A DNA stretch of 46,348 bases from Perkinsus chesapeaki (GCA_013115145.1 JAAPAO010000255.1:1-46348), one strand, 5' to 3'; counted from the first letter of the stretch, positions 27,569-38,683 are shown. Notes: a model not told the origin generated them from the letters alone. A program made the numbers and translations.

Positions 27569-28810
27569 TGTGATTGGACTCTATGTGTTTGTAAATGGGC
27601 GAGGTGGTTCTGCGATAGTATCGAGTTGATATCCGAGGTTGATTAGTGCACTTGATGTGCGGAAAGGATATGTTTGTGTCGAATAGGTTACTCGTAAATA
27701 CATGAAGGCGCTTGCGAAAGAAAGCAGTCCTATTGTGAGGCGAAAGGCGTTGTTGTCGATTTTTAACGATCCTTCAGAAGACGAGAAACCTGAGGTTTTA
27801 AAAAAGTACGTCACCAGGGATCGAACCAGGGACCTTTCGATTGGGAATGCTTTGTTGTCAGCTTTGTTAATCGTAAGGGTATCGAGCTGCTCGGTGAATG
27901 GCTCAGCAATTTGGTGAGCGATCGGAAGCCTAACGTTCCGCTGGCGGAGGCGTGTTTGGGTTTATTGGACGAGTTGGACATAACCGAAGGAACTCTGAGA
28001 AATACGGGAATAGGCCGAGTGGGCGGAATATTTTTGTCACTGCGCCACGAAATTGCCTTAGGTTGTTACTGCCGTGGTGAAACGGTTCGCTGGCGTATCT
28101 GAGGGGGTGGTGACGGGCGGTCGAGAATTGTTGGTAAAATGGAAGGATATGGTGACACGCTCGAGAAGGCCGTCGGCGGCGGCGGCGGCGGAGGAGCGAA
28201 CTGATGGAGAGTGAGCGCGGCAGAAACGGTGAAGTCGATCGCATTGTTTATTAATTTCAGGGGAGATGATTCGAAGAGCGAAGAGAAGTAGGCGGAAATG
28301 GAAAATGTTATTCGTGCAACGCTTCGCTCCGCTGTCTAGGTCCCGGAAAGATGGAGCTGGTCTTGAAGGGGTCTTGGAGGAGGATGAGATGAAAGGTTTG
28401 TGTGAGAGGATTTAGGGGACAGATATTGTGTGATTTTAGTTCCAACGGGGGAGGAGGTCGATTTGGATTCGTTGATGGATTTGATGGGAGAAGTGGATGA
28501 AGTGAAAGAGGATGCGCAGATTGGCAGGAATTTGAATGATCCATTGGATCCTTTAAGGTCGGCTTGGCTTAGTGGTTGAGCATCGAGGTCTCATGCGAGA
28601 GATCCTGGTTCGATCCTTGCATAGTATGTTTTTAGACTCATGGCACTTCCTGGGTCTGAGGACTTTGATGATGAAGAGCAGCCATCAACAGGTGTAGTAA
28701 TTCCCCCTGTTACTGAATACTGTCCCCGAATTCGATGGAAGGAGGATAGCGAGCTCGTATCGATGGTGCTGTTTCAGAAGAATGAGCCGCTCTGGGACAC
28801 AGTTGCGTAG
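27569..28810 (+). CDS. PNUTS-like PP1 regulatory subunit (TFIIS N-domain + RVxF), multi-exon
   Basis: Exons 27569-27637, 27687-27805, 27862-28018, 28062-28210, 28261-28287, 28340-28395, 28440-28557, 28636-28810 (TAG); all phases agree. Residues about 60-150 form a TFIIS N-terminal/LW domain: NFVNRKGIELLGEWLSNLVS, PNVPLAEACLGLLDELDI, TLRNTGIGRVVTAVVKRFAG, LLVKWKDMVTRS. An acidic linker (GDDSKSEEKSRKDG, GEEVDLDSLMDLMGEVDEV) leads to CPRIRWKEDSELVSMVLFQK, where RIRW fits the PP1-docking RVxF consensus. This domain order is that of PPP1R10/PNUTS, which targets PP1 to RNA polymerase II. IWS1 or MED26 are alternatives for the first domain, but the RVxF tail argues for PNUTS. The 5' start is missing. 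An exon at 29218-29309 may be a further 3' exon if the TAG is bypassed by splicing. Confidence 0.7.
27806..27861 (+). repeat. 56-nt intron made of antisense tRNA-3'-half-like sequence
   Basis: Excision joins PEVLKK to NFVNRKGIELL, in register with TFIIS N-domains. The intron contains CAGGGATCGAACCAGGGACC followed by TTTCGATTGGG. Its complement AATCGAAAGGTCCCTGGTTC is nearly identical to the sense intron at 14593-14642. Confidence 0.9.
28019..28061 (+). repeat. 43-nt intron with antisense GCGC-family motif
   Basis: Excision gives TGIGR-VVTAVVKRF, the conserved TFIIS N-domain end. The intron carries TCACTGCGCCACGAAATTG. Its complement contains TTTCGTGGCGC, identical to the kinase intron at 2678-2715. 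Confidence 0.88.
28288..28339 (+). repeat. 52-nt intron with CGCTTCGCTCCGCT motif
   Basis: GTAGGCGG...GCTGTCTAG in phase 2/1. The core ATGTTATTCGTGCAACGCTT and then CGCTCCGCTG recurs at 12052 and, reversed, at 42228. Confidence 0.8.
28558..28635 (+). repeat. 78-nt intron that is a full-length tRNA-like sequence
   Basis: Excision joins NDPLDPL-R to LMALPGSEDFDD in phase 2/1. The intron has an A-box TGGCTTAGTGG (28565-28575), a B-box GGTTCGATCC (28607-28616) at tRNA-like spacing, and ends TATGTTTTTAG. The T-run that would end Pol III transcription here serves as the polypyrimidine tract. The stems do not form a normal cloverleaf, so it is a tRNA relic or tRNA-derived element. Confidence 0.85.
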
Positions 28811-29217
28811 GAATAGCCGATCGTTGCGGTTAACGTTTGCTGGTGATAAAAGGATTTTAATAGTCATATTGTTGGAGGTTCGGAGAGCGATGTATACAGT
28901 AGAGATTGAAGATAGGTAGCTTTAACTGATTGCAGATGAATGAGATACAATGTATATCCTCTACTGTCAAGAATAGATATTGGCGTAGTAGAGCCGTGGA
29001 AACAAGAAAAACTGATAGCTTCGATTATCGAGAAGGCTGCGGTCCCCGAAAGCTCCCTTATTTGGTGAATAGTAGTGCTTCAATGATACCACTATTTTAT
29101 TTTTCTACCATATAAGCGATGACCATCGCTCCTGTATATCCAAGGGGCCTTCGGGTTCGAGCACTTGGGGTGTCATTTGTGATTGCAGGTTTGATTTTGG
29201 ATCCTGTCATTTCAGGG
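28811..29217. other. Unresolved 3' region of the PNUTS-like gene
   Basis: No strong exon; it may be an intron leading to the exon at 29218. Confidence 0.35.
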
Positions 29218-29309
29218 CGATCAGCAACGCTAGAGGGAAGCATGTAAAGTATGTCGAACATGGTCATACGAGCAAGTTTGTAGAGCAGCGGAGGAAGGAG
29301 GCTGCCATG
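29218..29309 (+). CDS. Isolated basic exon, possibly PNUTS-like 3' exon
   Basis: CATTTCAG acceptor at 29217, open frame ISNARGKHVKYVEHGHTSKF followed by VEQRRKEAAM, donor GTGAGTTGG. It is basic and helical. Position and strand fit a downstream exon of the PNUTS-like gene; continuity is not proven. Confidence 0.4.
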
Positions 29310-29869
29310 GTGAGTTGGAAGATATTACTGCCTCCTTCATCTTAGATATTGATGTTATTATATTTCACTAGTGCATTATAGATATTAATAATTATCATAA
29401 AGGTATTTCGAAAATCCGTGAGTACGTTCGGTCGAAAGTTGGTGGACCCGCGACGCTGATCTCTGCATGCTCTCTTCAAAATTTCGTGGAATTTTGTGGA
29501 GCTCGCATGCGAGGGTGAATAATTGATTCTTAAAAGTGTTCACGGAAGCTCACGTTTTCCGGCTTATCACCATTCATTACGTTATATACATTAATAGAGA
29601 TGTGACGATTCAAACTCTATTAGTAATTATTAACAGAATTGGATCCATCATTTATTCCATTATTAACCTTGCTACTTGGTACCCGACTGATTCTTTCTGA
29701 ACATCACCTACGAAAAGGGGATTTAGTTTTTGTTCGGCGTCGTCTGCTACTTGGTCGTCAGGGACGGGGCATCGGCAAATTTGACGAGTTTGCGATGATG
29801 ATGCCCTCGCGATGGCATGTGAATAAATTCTGCAACATAAATCGTTCATACCGCTCTGTTCTTATTTCT
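29310..29869. other. No clear gene; faint integrase-like patch
   Basis: An open stretch at 29696-29795 reads EHHLRKGDLVFVRRRLLLGR. It resembles the C-terminal SH3-like end of retroelement integrases (KGDLV-V-R) but is too short to classify. Confidence 0.25.
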
Positions 29870-30244
29870 AGGGCGGTTCTGGACTTGGTCAACGGCACGG
29901 CGAGACTCCTCGGGAAAACAGCAAATCTGAGGCGCGTGACTCTGTGACGCCATCAGTCATTTTTGATCCTGATGCGGTTCCCTATATCTGCGTACCTCCT
30001 GATTGTGCGGTGGATGATAAAACCCTAAGCTCGCGGAGTTACGAGCGTCAAGACTTGGCCGATCTCCACGGCATTCGGCCGGAGGAACTATACGATAAAA
30101 CTCGCATACCGAACTCGCCCGCGGAACCGGACGCGCATTCGGGCGTGCTTGGCTTGGTTAAGCATGACTCGACGATTCACATGCCGCTGAGGAACAGACA
30201 AAGAGATCGCTCACCTCCATCTAAACCAGAGGACCATAAAGCAG
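29870..30244 (+). CDS. Hydrophilic exon of an unknown gene
   Basis: TTTCTAG acceptor at 29869, then one open frame: GGSGLGQRHGETPRENSKSE, TPSVIFDPDAVPYICVPPDC, RQDLADLHGIRPEELYDK, LRNRQRDRSPPSKPEDHKA. It ends at donor GTAAATTGG (exon ends 30244). Composition is polar and disordered with a Cys-containing beta patch. No family is recognised and no flanking exons were joined. Confidence 0.5.
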
Positions 30245-32268
30245 GTAAATTGGAAGGCTTGAGGAGCTTCGGATTTTGTTACTGGTGAAGGAGAGACGAT
30301 ACCACATAGGTTGTACACTCCCGTGTGTGGTGGATCGATTGCGATCAATGATAGCCTATCATATAGAGATTATATATAATCGGATATATATCTGTAGATT
30401 GGAGTAGATCTATCTCTTATAGATCCAATAATATAATCTTTATATAGAGATTTACGAGAAGGCCCAACGCTAAGTTCAGAACGATGAAGGGGGTCAATTG
30501 TTGCGCCAATTGGATCATATCGAAATTTCCGTGATGCAGAGGTTTGGAGTGTGAACACAAAAGTGGTTGAAATCGGGTCCACTTCTTATCGTAATGCTAG
30601 AGCCAGCGAGCTGATAAGCTATTACTACCAGACTTACCAATCAGAACTCTCAAGCCGCTGGAGTGAAGTAGCGATTGAGGTGGGCGTCACAACCTATAGA
30701 CTTACTTCATCTGAACTGCTCCTCGAATGGATGTCATCCAGCAACACAATGAATGCTTGCCGGCGGAGGCCAGAATAGGGCCCTCCTTTTGGTGTTCTAT
30801 ATCACCACACATATATACCAACGTCTACCACTTAACCATTGGCCATCACTGTTGAAGTGCTCATTCTTAAATACAAACAGGCATGAAACGGTTGATCGAT
30901 TTACATATTCTTCCTCGATGTGTGTCCTAGTACTATCCTACTAAATCTTAGGGGCGTAAATTATAGGGGACTATGAATCATCCAGAAATGAAGTCTTGTA
31001 TTTCTTTTCTATTATTTTACACTGAAGCACTCTAAAATTGCGTGCGCTCATCGATGCTTTTTGCGCACGCCTTAGATCCTCCCACGGCGGGATACTAGCA
31101 GTAAGAATTATTAGAAGAAACACTATTGTCAGGATATTCGGATTCGCTCGGTGTGTACACTCCTTATTACGGTGGACCTGATTGCTCGGCAGCCGACCCG
31201 GCGCCACTACTGGATCAGCTCAGAATGGCGTACTTTGGAGTTAGTGATGATACTTATGTGAGAATTCCGAAGGGCGTGGGTTCGAATCCTGGCGAAGGTA
31301 TCTTTTCAGAAATCCTTATAGCGTTGGCGAGAGGCACCACTGAGTGAGATATAGGCATATTACACCGAGGAGTGCTTGGTGTCTCAGATAGATGAAGACC
31401 GCGCGCCGCTTAATTGCGTCTCTCGTTGGAGATTCTTCTGTAAAGTTATCTGATATTTATGTTTCATTCCTGCCCTACTCGGAGGTATTTGGTTGATGAG
31501 TGCTCGGACAGGCACATATTGCCGCTTGGAAACAGCTCAAGGCTACGAAATCTGAAAACTATAGAGTGGAAAAGCGGTTTAGACTGTCCACTCTGTTTAG
31601 TAACCATGGTGTGATTGTCACTGCGTTGTTCACCGAATGAGTAAGTGACCAGTATCGAGTACATCTGTGTGGTTCTGTCGGTTAATCTGTGTGGCGCGCA
31701 GGATTCCGGGAGCATTCTGCGGTGACCGCTCTTTCTTGATGGGACTAGCGGACAGAAATGGACCGGAAATTCGGATGGGAATTCCGAGAGTCGGATGGCG
31801 TCGTTTTCTCTTCGCCACTGTGAATGCTTCGTTAAACCGTGCTGGGACCATAATGATGATGATGCTGATGTTTTCATAGCTTTTGATACTCTAAACGAGG
31901 ACCACTCAATTCACTTCCCAAAAGAGAATGCGTAATGATATCATCTTACGCATTTCCTTATGTGCTCCAAAGGCAGTAAATTAACGAATTATAAGTTATA
32001 AATTATAACTTAGGTGGTAAATTGACATATTTAATATGAGTTAATTTACTGCCAGTTATTATTCACGTATTCAGTCCGCGAGGATGTACTAAATACTATG
32101 TACCAATTGATCTGAGTCATTTACCCGATCCTTCCGATCCTGGGGTCTATTAGATCCTAAGGCTCGTGCGGATTCGGAATCACCAGGTGGATCTTTAGGT
32201 TCTCTTATATCTTTCTGCGGTGTGTTGACGAGAAGTGAGTTTGATAATTAATAGGGTACATGTTTTAA
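30245..32268. other. Unresolved region with scattered exon-like pieces
   Basis: Open stretches exist at 30551-30775, 31130-31257 (SGYSDSLGVYTPYYGGPDCS, preceded by a TTGTCAG acceptor) and 31715-31850. I could not assemble a gene. The exon ending at 31257 is followed by the tRNA-like intron candidate 31258-31309. AT-rich filler at 30310-30450 and 31930-32060. Confidence 0.35.
31258..31309 (+). repeat. Candidate 52-nt intron with sense tRNA-3'-half-like sequence
   Basis: GTGAGAATTCCGAAGGGCG, then TGGGTTCGAATCCTGGCG, then AAGGTATCTTTTCAG. Same layout as the proven introns at 8093 and 14593. The upstream exon looks real; the downstream one is not confirmed. Confidence 0.6.
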
Positions 32269-35200
32269 ATGTCTGACCCGTTATATGTGCCAGATGAGGT
32301 ACCGAATGATACCATTACCGTTGTAGTCCCTGCTGAAGATGGCTATGTCAACGAGCAAGGTGAGCAGCATTCAGCCAAGTGTCAATTCAACTAGCATGAA
32401 AATAATCGCGGAAGTTCTCGGTATGAGTTTCGAGTCCAGCACTGACTGAATTTAGCTCAGAGTCTGAGCCTCAGACTCACCGGTGTTCTTGATTAACTTC
32501 TGGATGGCTTAGTCCAATATGAAGCTTTCATCTGAAGGCCGCACTATTACTCGGTACTAGCGGCTTTCTTAGATTTCTTCACGCCAACGGCTGGCTTTTA
32601 GGCACACACGCGATAGCGCTGGCCGCACTTGGTGTCCTTTAGAATGTATAATAGTGCATCCAGTCGGGTTCGATCTCAATCCGTTGATATTAATATTTTC
32701 CAATCAGATATCCTAACAACCCTCGATGATCCTGATAACATCATAATTAGCACCGCCCCCGATGCTGCGGAAATGTCGTATCCTTCGCCGATTGCCGAGG
32801 AAGGTGAGCTTATTCGAGCGGGAATGACATCATTTTATACAGCTTCAAACGCTATAGCATCGGCCTGGCAACACCAACGTACGGTGGAATCCCCGTCCGG
32901 TGTCTTCACTGGGGACCTATAACTTCCTTCCCAGGCTGCGTTCAAAGTACACTCTTCGATGCCTGAAGATGTGAATATGAAATGAACTCTACGAGATTTC
33001 CCGAAATTGCCATCTCTTGTCAACATACTCATCCGCCCACAACTAATTCTTAAGTGTTCGCACACCTTCGATCGGTGAAACTTTCACCGTGAAGGAATTT
33101 AATACCTGTATTTCGAATCTAACCCTGCCACAAGCATCGAATCCAAGAATTGACTCCTCCGACAGTTAGTTCCCAAGATCTGGACATGCCCCATTATGGG
33201 ACAAGGTTACGCCCACATAGATATCAAACGGGAGGGACAGTGCGATTCTCACTTAACGACTCTAATTAACGACTATTGGTGCTCAACAACCGGCTTAGAG
33301 CCGCGCACAAGCACGGCATGAGCGGAAACGGGTGAATACAAATCGCATGGGAGTCGGTGCTGCTAACTGAAGTTTCTGTCCTGTTAATCTCTCAACTTGA
33401 GAGCCTCAAGTTCGTGTTTTGAGTACCTAAGTTCAATTACGGCCTAGAGCGGTAAGACATCGTGGTAACCGTCGCGAAGTGAAAACCGCGTTTGTATTGA
33501 CTACAAAGTTTGCATACATTAATATTTCAACTACGTCATTCTGGGAGTGGTAATAAGTGAAAATCATATTCACTTTCCTCCCGATGGCTTACTAAGTGTT
33601 TCAGGACCCATCGTTCCTGACGTTTTGAGAGATATCGATCAGCCGATCGATTTGGGTGTGACGAATAAACGGTATCGTGAAGAGGCTGTTGAGGAGGGTA
33701 AGTAGCATTGAAAAAACCTGCCGACTATTATTCTGCGGGAATACTTCTACCAGACTTGCAGAAATATCTAAGAAGGCATTTTTGGGGTACTGTATCTTCT
33801 TGCTTTTTCTTGGTTTGCGCTCTATCAAATTTTCCCGAAGCTCGAGGGTGCGAAAGTGGCGCGAAACTCCGTGAAATGTCTTCGAAGTTAAAAAGTTGAA
33901 ACTACGTATCACATAAAAGATAGAAACTAAAGTCAATGTGAAGCGGCAATTTAGCTTTTTTGCATCTCATTCATTAATTTTCTCGCGGAAAGCGATTTAG
34001 TGAATAATCAATCGCTTTTGCATGATGATGTCATAGAGCGCCACAAAATTTTCCATCCGTCCGAATTTGCCTCATATCTCTGTATAGTGTGAGTTTCTGT
34101 GAAACTAGAGTACTTCCTGGAAGGGAATCTAGTGGTCGATAAGGGGAGCTATAGTATTATCCTGAAAGCCATCCTAACACTGCAGCATGGCGTTTGCTTC
34201 CTAACAGTGCAGAACCAACTTCCAGCGTTGGTAATATATTGATGATAAATCTGCTCAATAGTAGCTATTCTTACCCGTCGGCTAAAGTTAATCCAATTTC
34301 AGTCCAAAATGAAGATAATCTTCAGAAGATTGTATCGCACTCATTAAAGTGATGGGTGCACACATTCCCTACTACTAATAGCGTTTCTTCAGAACTGCTG
34401 GGTGTTCCCAAAAGACAACGGGTCGATGTGGGAGGCTTGGATGAACCTAAGATACTCTCTGAGATTCACGAGCCACCACCGGAGACTTTGCCCGCTGAAG
34501 AGTTGCCGATAGTAAGCAAGGCGGAAACTTGTTGATTTATACTAACGAACTGAAACTCATTTGAGCATTCAATTTCGTATCAATCGCAGATCCATGCGAC
34601 GTGCCAGTCGCAGGTTCATATAGTAATCTCGATAATAGTGCATATTAATATATTGCTAAGGAGTTCAGAAGAAATGCGTTGAAGGTTTATACCTTCATTC
34701 GTAACTCTTCAAGTGATGATAGCAACATCATCAACCCGCACTACGGCCACCTGTACATGTTGAGTATTAGTGGCTTGTTTAGGATCAGTCAATGGTGCCG
34801 CTGCCTGTCTATCGTAGCAAACGATCTATTTTCGAGTTTGGTAACTACGATCGATATTATAACTATCGCCATGAGACTCAGGTAAGAAGAGTCTTTGTCG
34901 GAAGGGAAAATCGCACGAGGAGTAAGACTTTTCCAGTGGTGAGAAATGTGCTATTTGGAGAGTAATCAGAGATGGAGGCTGCAACATGTACCTGTCCCGA
35001 GGTGGCGTGGCATAAGTACTCCTAATCTCCGAAGTTTACTTTATCAGAGGTGTAGTCAGTCATAAATTTTTCCCATCACGAGTCAGTCATAAATTTTTCT
35101 CACCCCCGGATGAGATGGGGGGAAAATAAACTCTCAAGAGGACCTGATTCTCAACATCAGCGAATACCCGCGAATGGCGAAATTGCGCTTAGAAGTCCGA

Positions 35201-38200
35201 TGATATTATTATCATGACGGACTCCCGTTGACTGTGTCATACTTAGGCGTTCGTGGATTCAAGACTGAGCGCAATAATGCAATATCTTGGCGGAGATAAG
35301 CTCGACTTTTTTCACGACAAGACGGTCCTGGATATCGGGTAGGAAATCTACGTAGATTATTACTATATATTATCATACAATTATAAATTGGAATTGGGAT
35401 TAAGTATTTCATTTGGAGGTTGGAGAATAATACAAATGGCATAGATATGAAACAGTATTTCCTACATTTTGGCAGAACTCTTTTTAAAGATGACAAGTTC
35501 GCTTGTCAATTATAAAGGATAAATTTCAAATTCACTTTGATGTATATTTTTCGGGATGGTCTCAGGGAGTCTTAGTGGAGCACCGAACGTGTTCAGAAGG
35601 GAAGCGATGTTTCTGTTAAACAGAAACTTTGCTCGATTGGGCAACGAAATAATATAGCCTCCATATGTTCGTATTGAGGGAGCATTTTTCGACCTTTGTG
35701 GAGCGCATTCCCGTGACGGTCGATGCCATCGACTAGATGGAAGTGGTGGTCTAGGATTTCTCTGTCACAATAGGTTCGTCATTTTCAGGTGTAATATCGG
35801 TTTTATAACATTCTATGTAGCTTATATTCTTGGTGCCCATAGAGTAGTTGGTATTGATATAGACCACACTCTTATCGACCAGGCGCTTAGGCAGCTTAGG
35901 AAATATAAACATGATGGATTTCCATTAAACGAGGTGAGCCCTTCACCAGTAGGACCGTGACGTGACGTATCTTTGCATTAGGTAGCTTCAAGCTCGCTAG
36001 CTGCACATAAATCACCGTCCCTTGGCCGACGGAAGGCCGCGGCGCTCGAGCCGACTTTCCCAATAGCGTTGACACGGCGGGCCGGAGTGCCGCCGATCAC
36101 TAATAAAGTATTGTGTGTTGCCGAAAAGCACGTGGAGGAATTCGTGAAACCATAGTAAGTCGGTCCATATGTGGGAATAGGCACGTCCCATTCGACTCGG
36201 ATCTATTACTGTGTATTTCTGTTGAATTCTTACGGATGTGGCGCGTGGAATGGGTGGTCTAACTAAACCATACTTTAAACTCGCACACACTGTGGATGAT
36301 TGTGTGTTCTTCGGAAAAGCTGTCAGCAAACACTCTCACTGGGAAGAGAGTTGTCTATCAATCATCGATATGTATTGAATATCATTATTACACCATTACT
36401 TAGAGACATTAGTAATTAGCTCGTATATCTAAATATAACTAAATACAGTATTATATGATAAATACTGTGATACTTGTATTGTAATTAATACAGTCTGGTC
36501 AAAAAAATTGTCCAGCGCCGATCTGAAAGTGATGTAGATCGAGTCTGAGGATGAAAATTGTAGCACTGGATCAGAAATTTGTTGCTCTTTCCATTGGTAT
36601 ACGATTCACCTGCGCACCGGCCCTATCCCCTGAGAGATTAGAATCTTAGAAAATTTCTGGCGGCCCAACGTAAATTATCGAACCTTAATCTCGCATTTCT
36701 CCGCAACCTGATCGAATCTGACATCATCCAAGACACCGTTGTAATCAGGATGGCATGCACTTTCGATTAGTGCTTGAACCTCCCGGAGTTGGTGAAGTTT
36801 CAAAAAATGCTGACCCTTTGGTTTTGTTCTCTCTTGGCGGGCGCCCAGCCAGGCATTTTTACTTGAAACAACTGAGCTGGTTGGTTCCGGACACCGAAGT
36901 CTAATGCGCTGCGCTTCATTTTGATTTTTTTTTATTTTTTTTGACCAGACTGTATATAAACTGTAGTTCATCACATCTGTTCTTAGTGGCAAAGAGAAGG
37001 TGTCCCAGATCAGCGACCGATTTCCATTTAATATCGAGTTTCGAACGGAGGACATCTCGGAAGATACCGTTGACATTGACGTTAATGATGGATCGACTAT
37101 GACGGTGGCAGCACCGTGTAGTTATGAAAAAGAAAAGTAAGAAGCTCTCTGAGTTTCATAAGTCACAATGGTTCTCATTATGAAATATAGATGATACTGT
37201 ATAAGGATAGATTGTCAGGCAAATGAGGTTACTACTTTTTTTCAGGTACGATGTTGTGTTGTTGTTATCCGTTATTAAATGGATTCAATATCACAAGGGG
37301 GATGACGGAGTAAAACACGTCTTCAAAAAGATCTACGATCTTCTCAAGTAAGATGTTACTCTCAAAGGATTAACCGGATGAATTTCATCCTGTCTCTGAT
37401 TGTATTTTTAAAACCGTAACATTTCCTTTTGTTTCCTTGAGATACAATTTCAAGTTTCATGAGAAATATCTTCGAGCGCGAAATGCAACATTAAATTTGT
37501 TTCTTACGTGCTTTTGTGGGCTCTAGCTGTTACTTCTACACAGTTGTAGTTGGATGAAATTCGGGGAAAAGTAGATGCTTGGTATGGATAATTGCAGATA
37601 GTGTGGATGACAGGGCTTGAATTTATTCACTCAGACCGGGCGGACTCTTTATATTTGAACCACAAGACTGGAAATCATACAGGAAGAAGCGCAACCTAAC
37701 TAGAGAGATACGGTAAGTATAAATGATACCATTTGGAGTACAGAAATTTGGCGAGTCTCGGGGTATTTCTGTCCGTCTGTCTTTACATGGCAAATTATAC
37801 GCAGTATTTTAAACACGTAAATCTGAGTCAAAAGATGGATCTTCATTTAGCTAAGGCGTAGAGGGTAATCCGGGTCTATGGGATTACTCCTTGCATTCCT
37901 TCCCATTTCATTCACTTCATCACCATTGGTGTTTCATCAATTTTATCAGGAACAACTACAACTCTATCAAACTGAGACCGGCGCAGTTCATTGATTACTT
38001 GGAGAAAGAAGTTGGCTTTCGTTTGGAATGTACATTGAAACCAAGTCAGGGTAAGTGGCTTGCAATATAGCTCGCAATTCGTGTATGTGCGGTAGCTACA
38101 CCGGCGTGTGATGTCCGAGGATTCGATCGGCCTTTGCATTTATTAAGGAAGCCGGCAGGCGAATGTGGTGATAAGAAGACCCCACCGACAGCGGAGGTCC

Positions 38201-38268
38201 GGAAAGTTGAACCTGATAGGTATCTTCATCCAACACTATTTTCCAATCAATCAGATGGTGGAGGTTGA
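32269..38268 (+). CDS. Bin3/MePCE-type RNA methyltransferase, 15 exons
   Basis: Exons 32269-32359, about 32642-32803, 33605-33697, 34393-34511, 34590-34622, 34661-34684, 34789-34881, 35247-35338, 35789-35933, 35982-36154, 36987-37136, 37246-37347, 37635-37712, 37950-38050, 38120-38268 (TGA). Phases agree from exon 3 to the end. After an acidic N-terminal extension (starts MSDPLYVPDEVPND), the Bin3 core appears in order: FEFGNYDRYYNYR, FFHDKTVLDIGCNIGFITF (SAM motif I), VVGIDIDHTLIDQALRQLRK, RFPFNIEFRTEDI, KYDVVLLLSVIKWIQYHKGD, KPGGLFIFEPQDWKSYRKKR, GFDRPLHLLRKP. Human MePCE methylates the 5' gamma-phosphate of 7SK snRNA; relatives cap U6 or other Pol III RNAs. The exon 1-2 junction is uncertain. 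One intron (36155-36986) holds a mariner-like element. Confidence 0.88.
36491..36952 (-). mobile_element. Mariner-like element, 462 bp, inside a Bin3-gene intron
   Basis: Terminal inverted repeats CAGTCTGGTCAAAAAAA (36491) and its complement TTTTTTTGACCAGACTG (ending 36952), flanked by TA on both sides as expected for Tc1/mariner target duplication. The minus strand holds a partial ORF (RLRCPEPTSSVVSSKNAW, FLKLHQLREVQALIESACH) beginning inside the right end. It may be a transposase N-terminus, but is far too short for an autonomous element, so this is a deleted or MITE-like copy. Confidence 0.75.
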
Positions 38269-38683
38269 ATCTATGGCTGTTGCGTTTGTGTTAAAACTAT
38301 TAACTTGACTAGAGAACGTCTTGTCCGCTTCTGTCCTGGACACTGCAGGATATATAGTCGTCATTCGGATATACTTGGAAGCTCTCAACCTGAATGCGAG
38401 AAATGTTCTTGACTGCTGATCTCATCGGTGCATCGCTGCTGTTCGTGTGTTCCAATGAAGTATTAATATGGACTGAATATATCTCAACTCCGTGTGTGAA
38501 CCACACAATGTGATATATATTCTGAATGCCAAAGAATGTCTATTCTGTCATTACCGCAGAGGAAGGACGCGATCTGTGATAGCTCGTAGGGAGAAAATCT
38601 TATAGTGCATTGTTGCCAGTTGAAACTTCTAACAATATGTTTCTCGTTATCTCGGTACAGCAAACTCGAAAATTTTAGGGACA
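38269..38683. other. Intergenic, no gene seen
   Basis: Between the Bin3 stop and the next ATG; no supported exon. ATTTTAG just before the ATG at 38684 could be an acceptor. Confidence 0.4.

Noticed and set aside
33629-33655. ATCGATCAGCCGATCGAT, a further copy of the palindrome family
   Set aside because: It lies in a phase-consistent coding exon of the Bin3 gene (RDIDQPIDLG), so it is not an intron copy here; it may be chance or an exonised relic.
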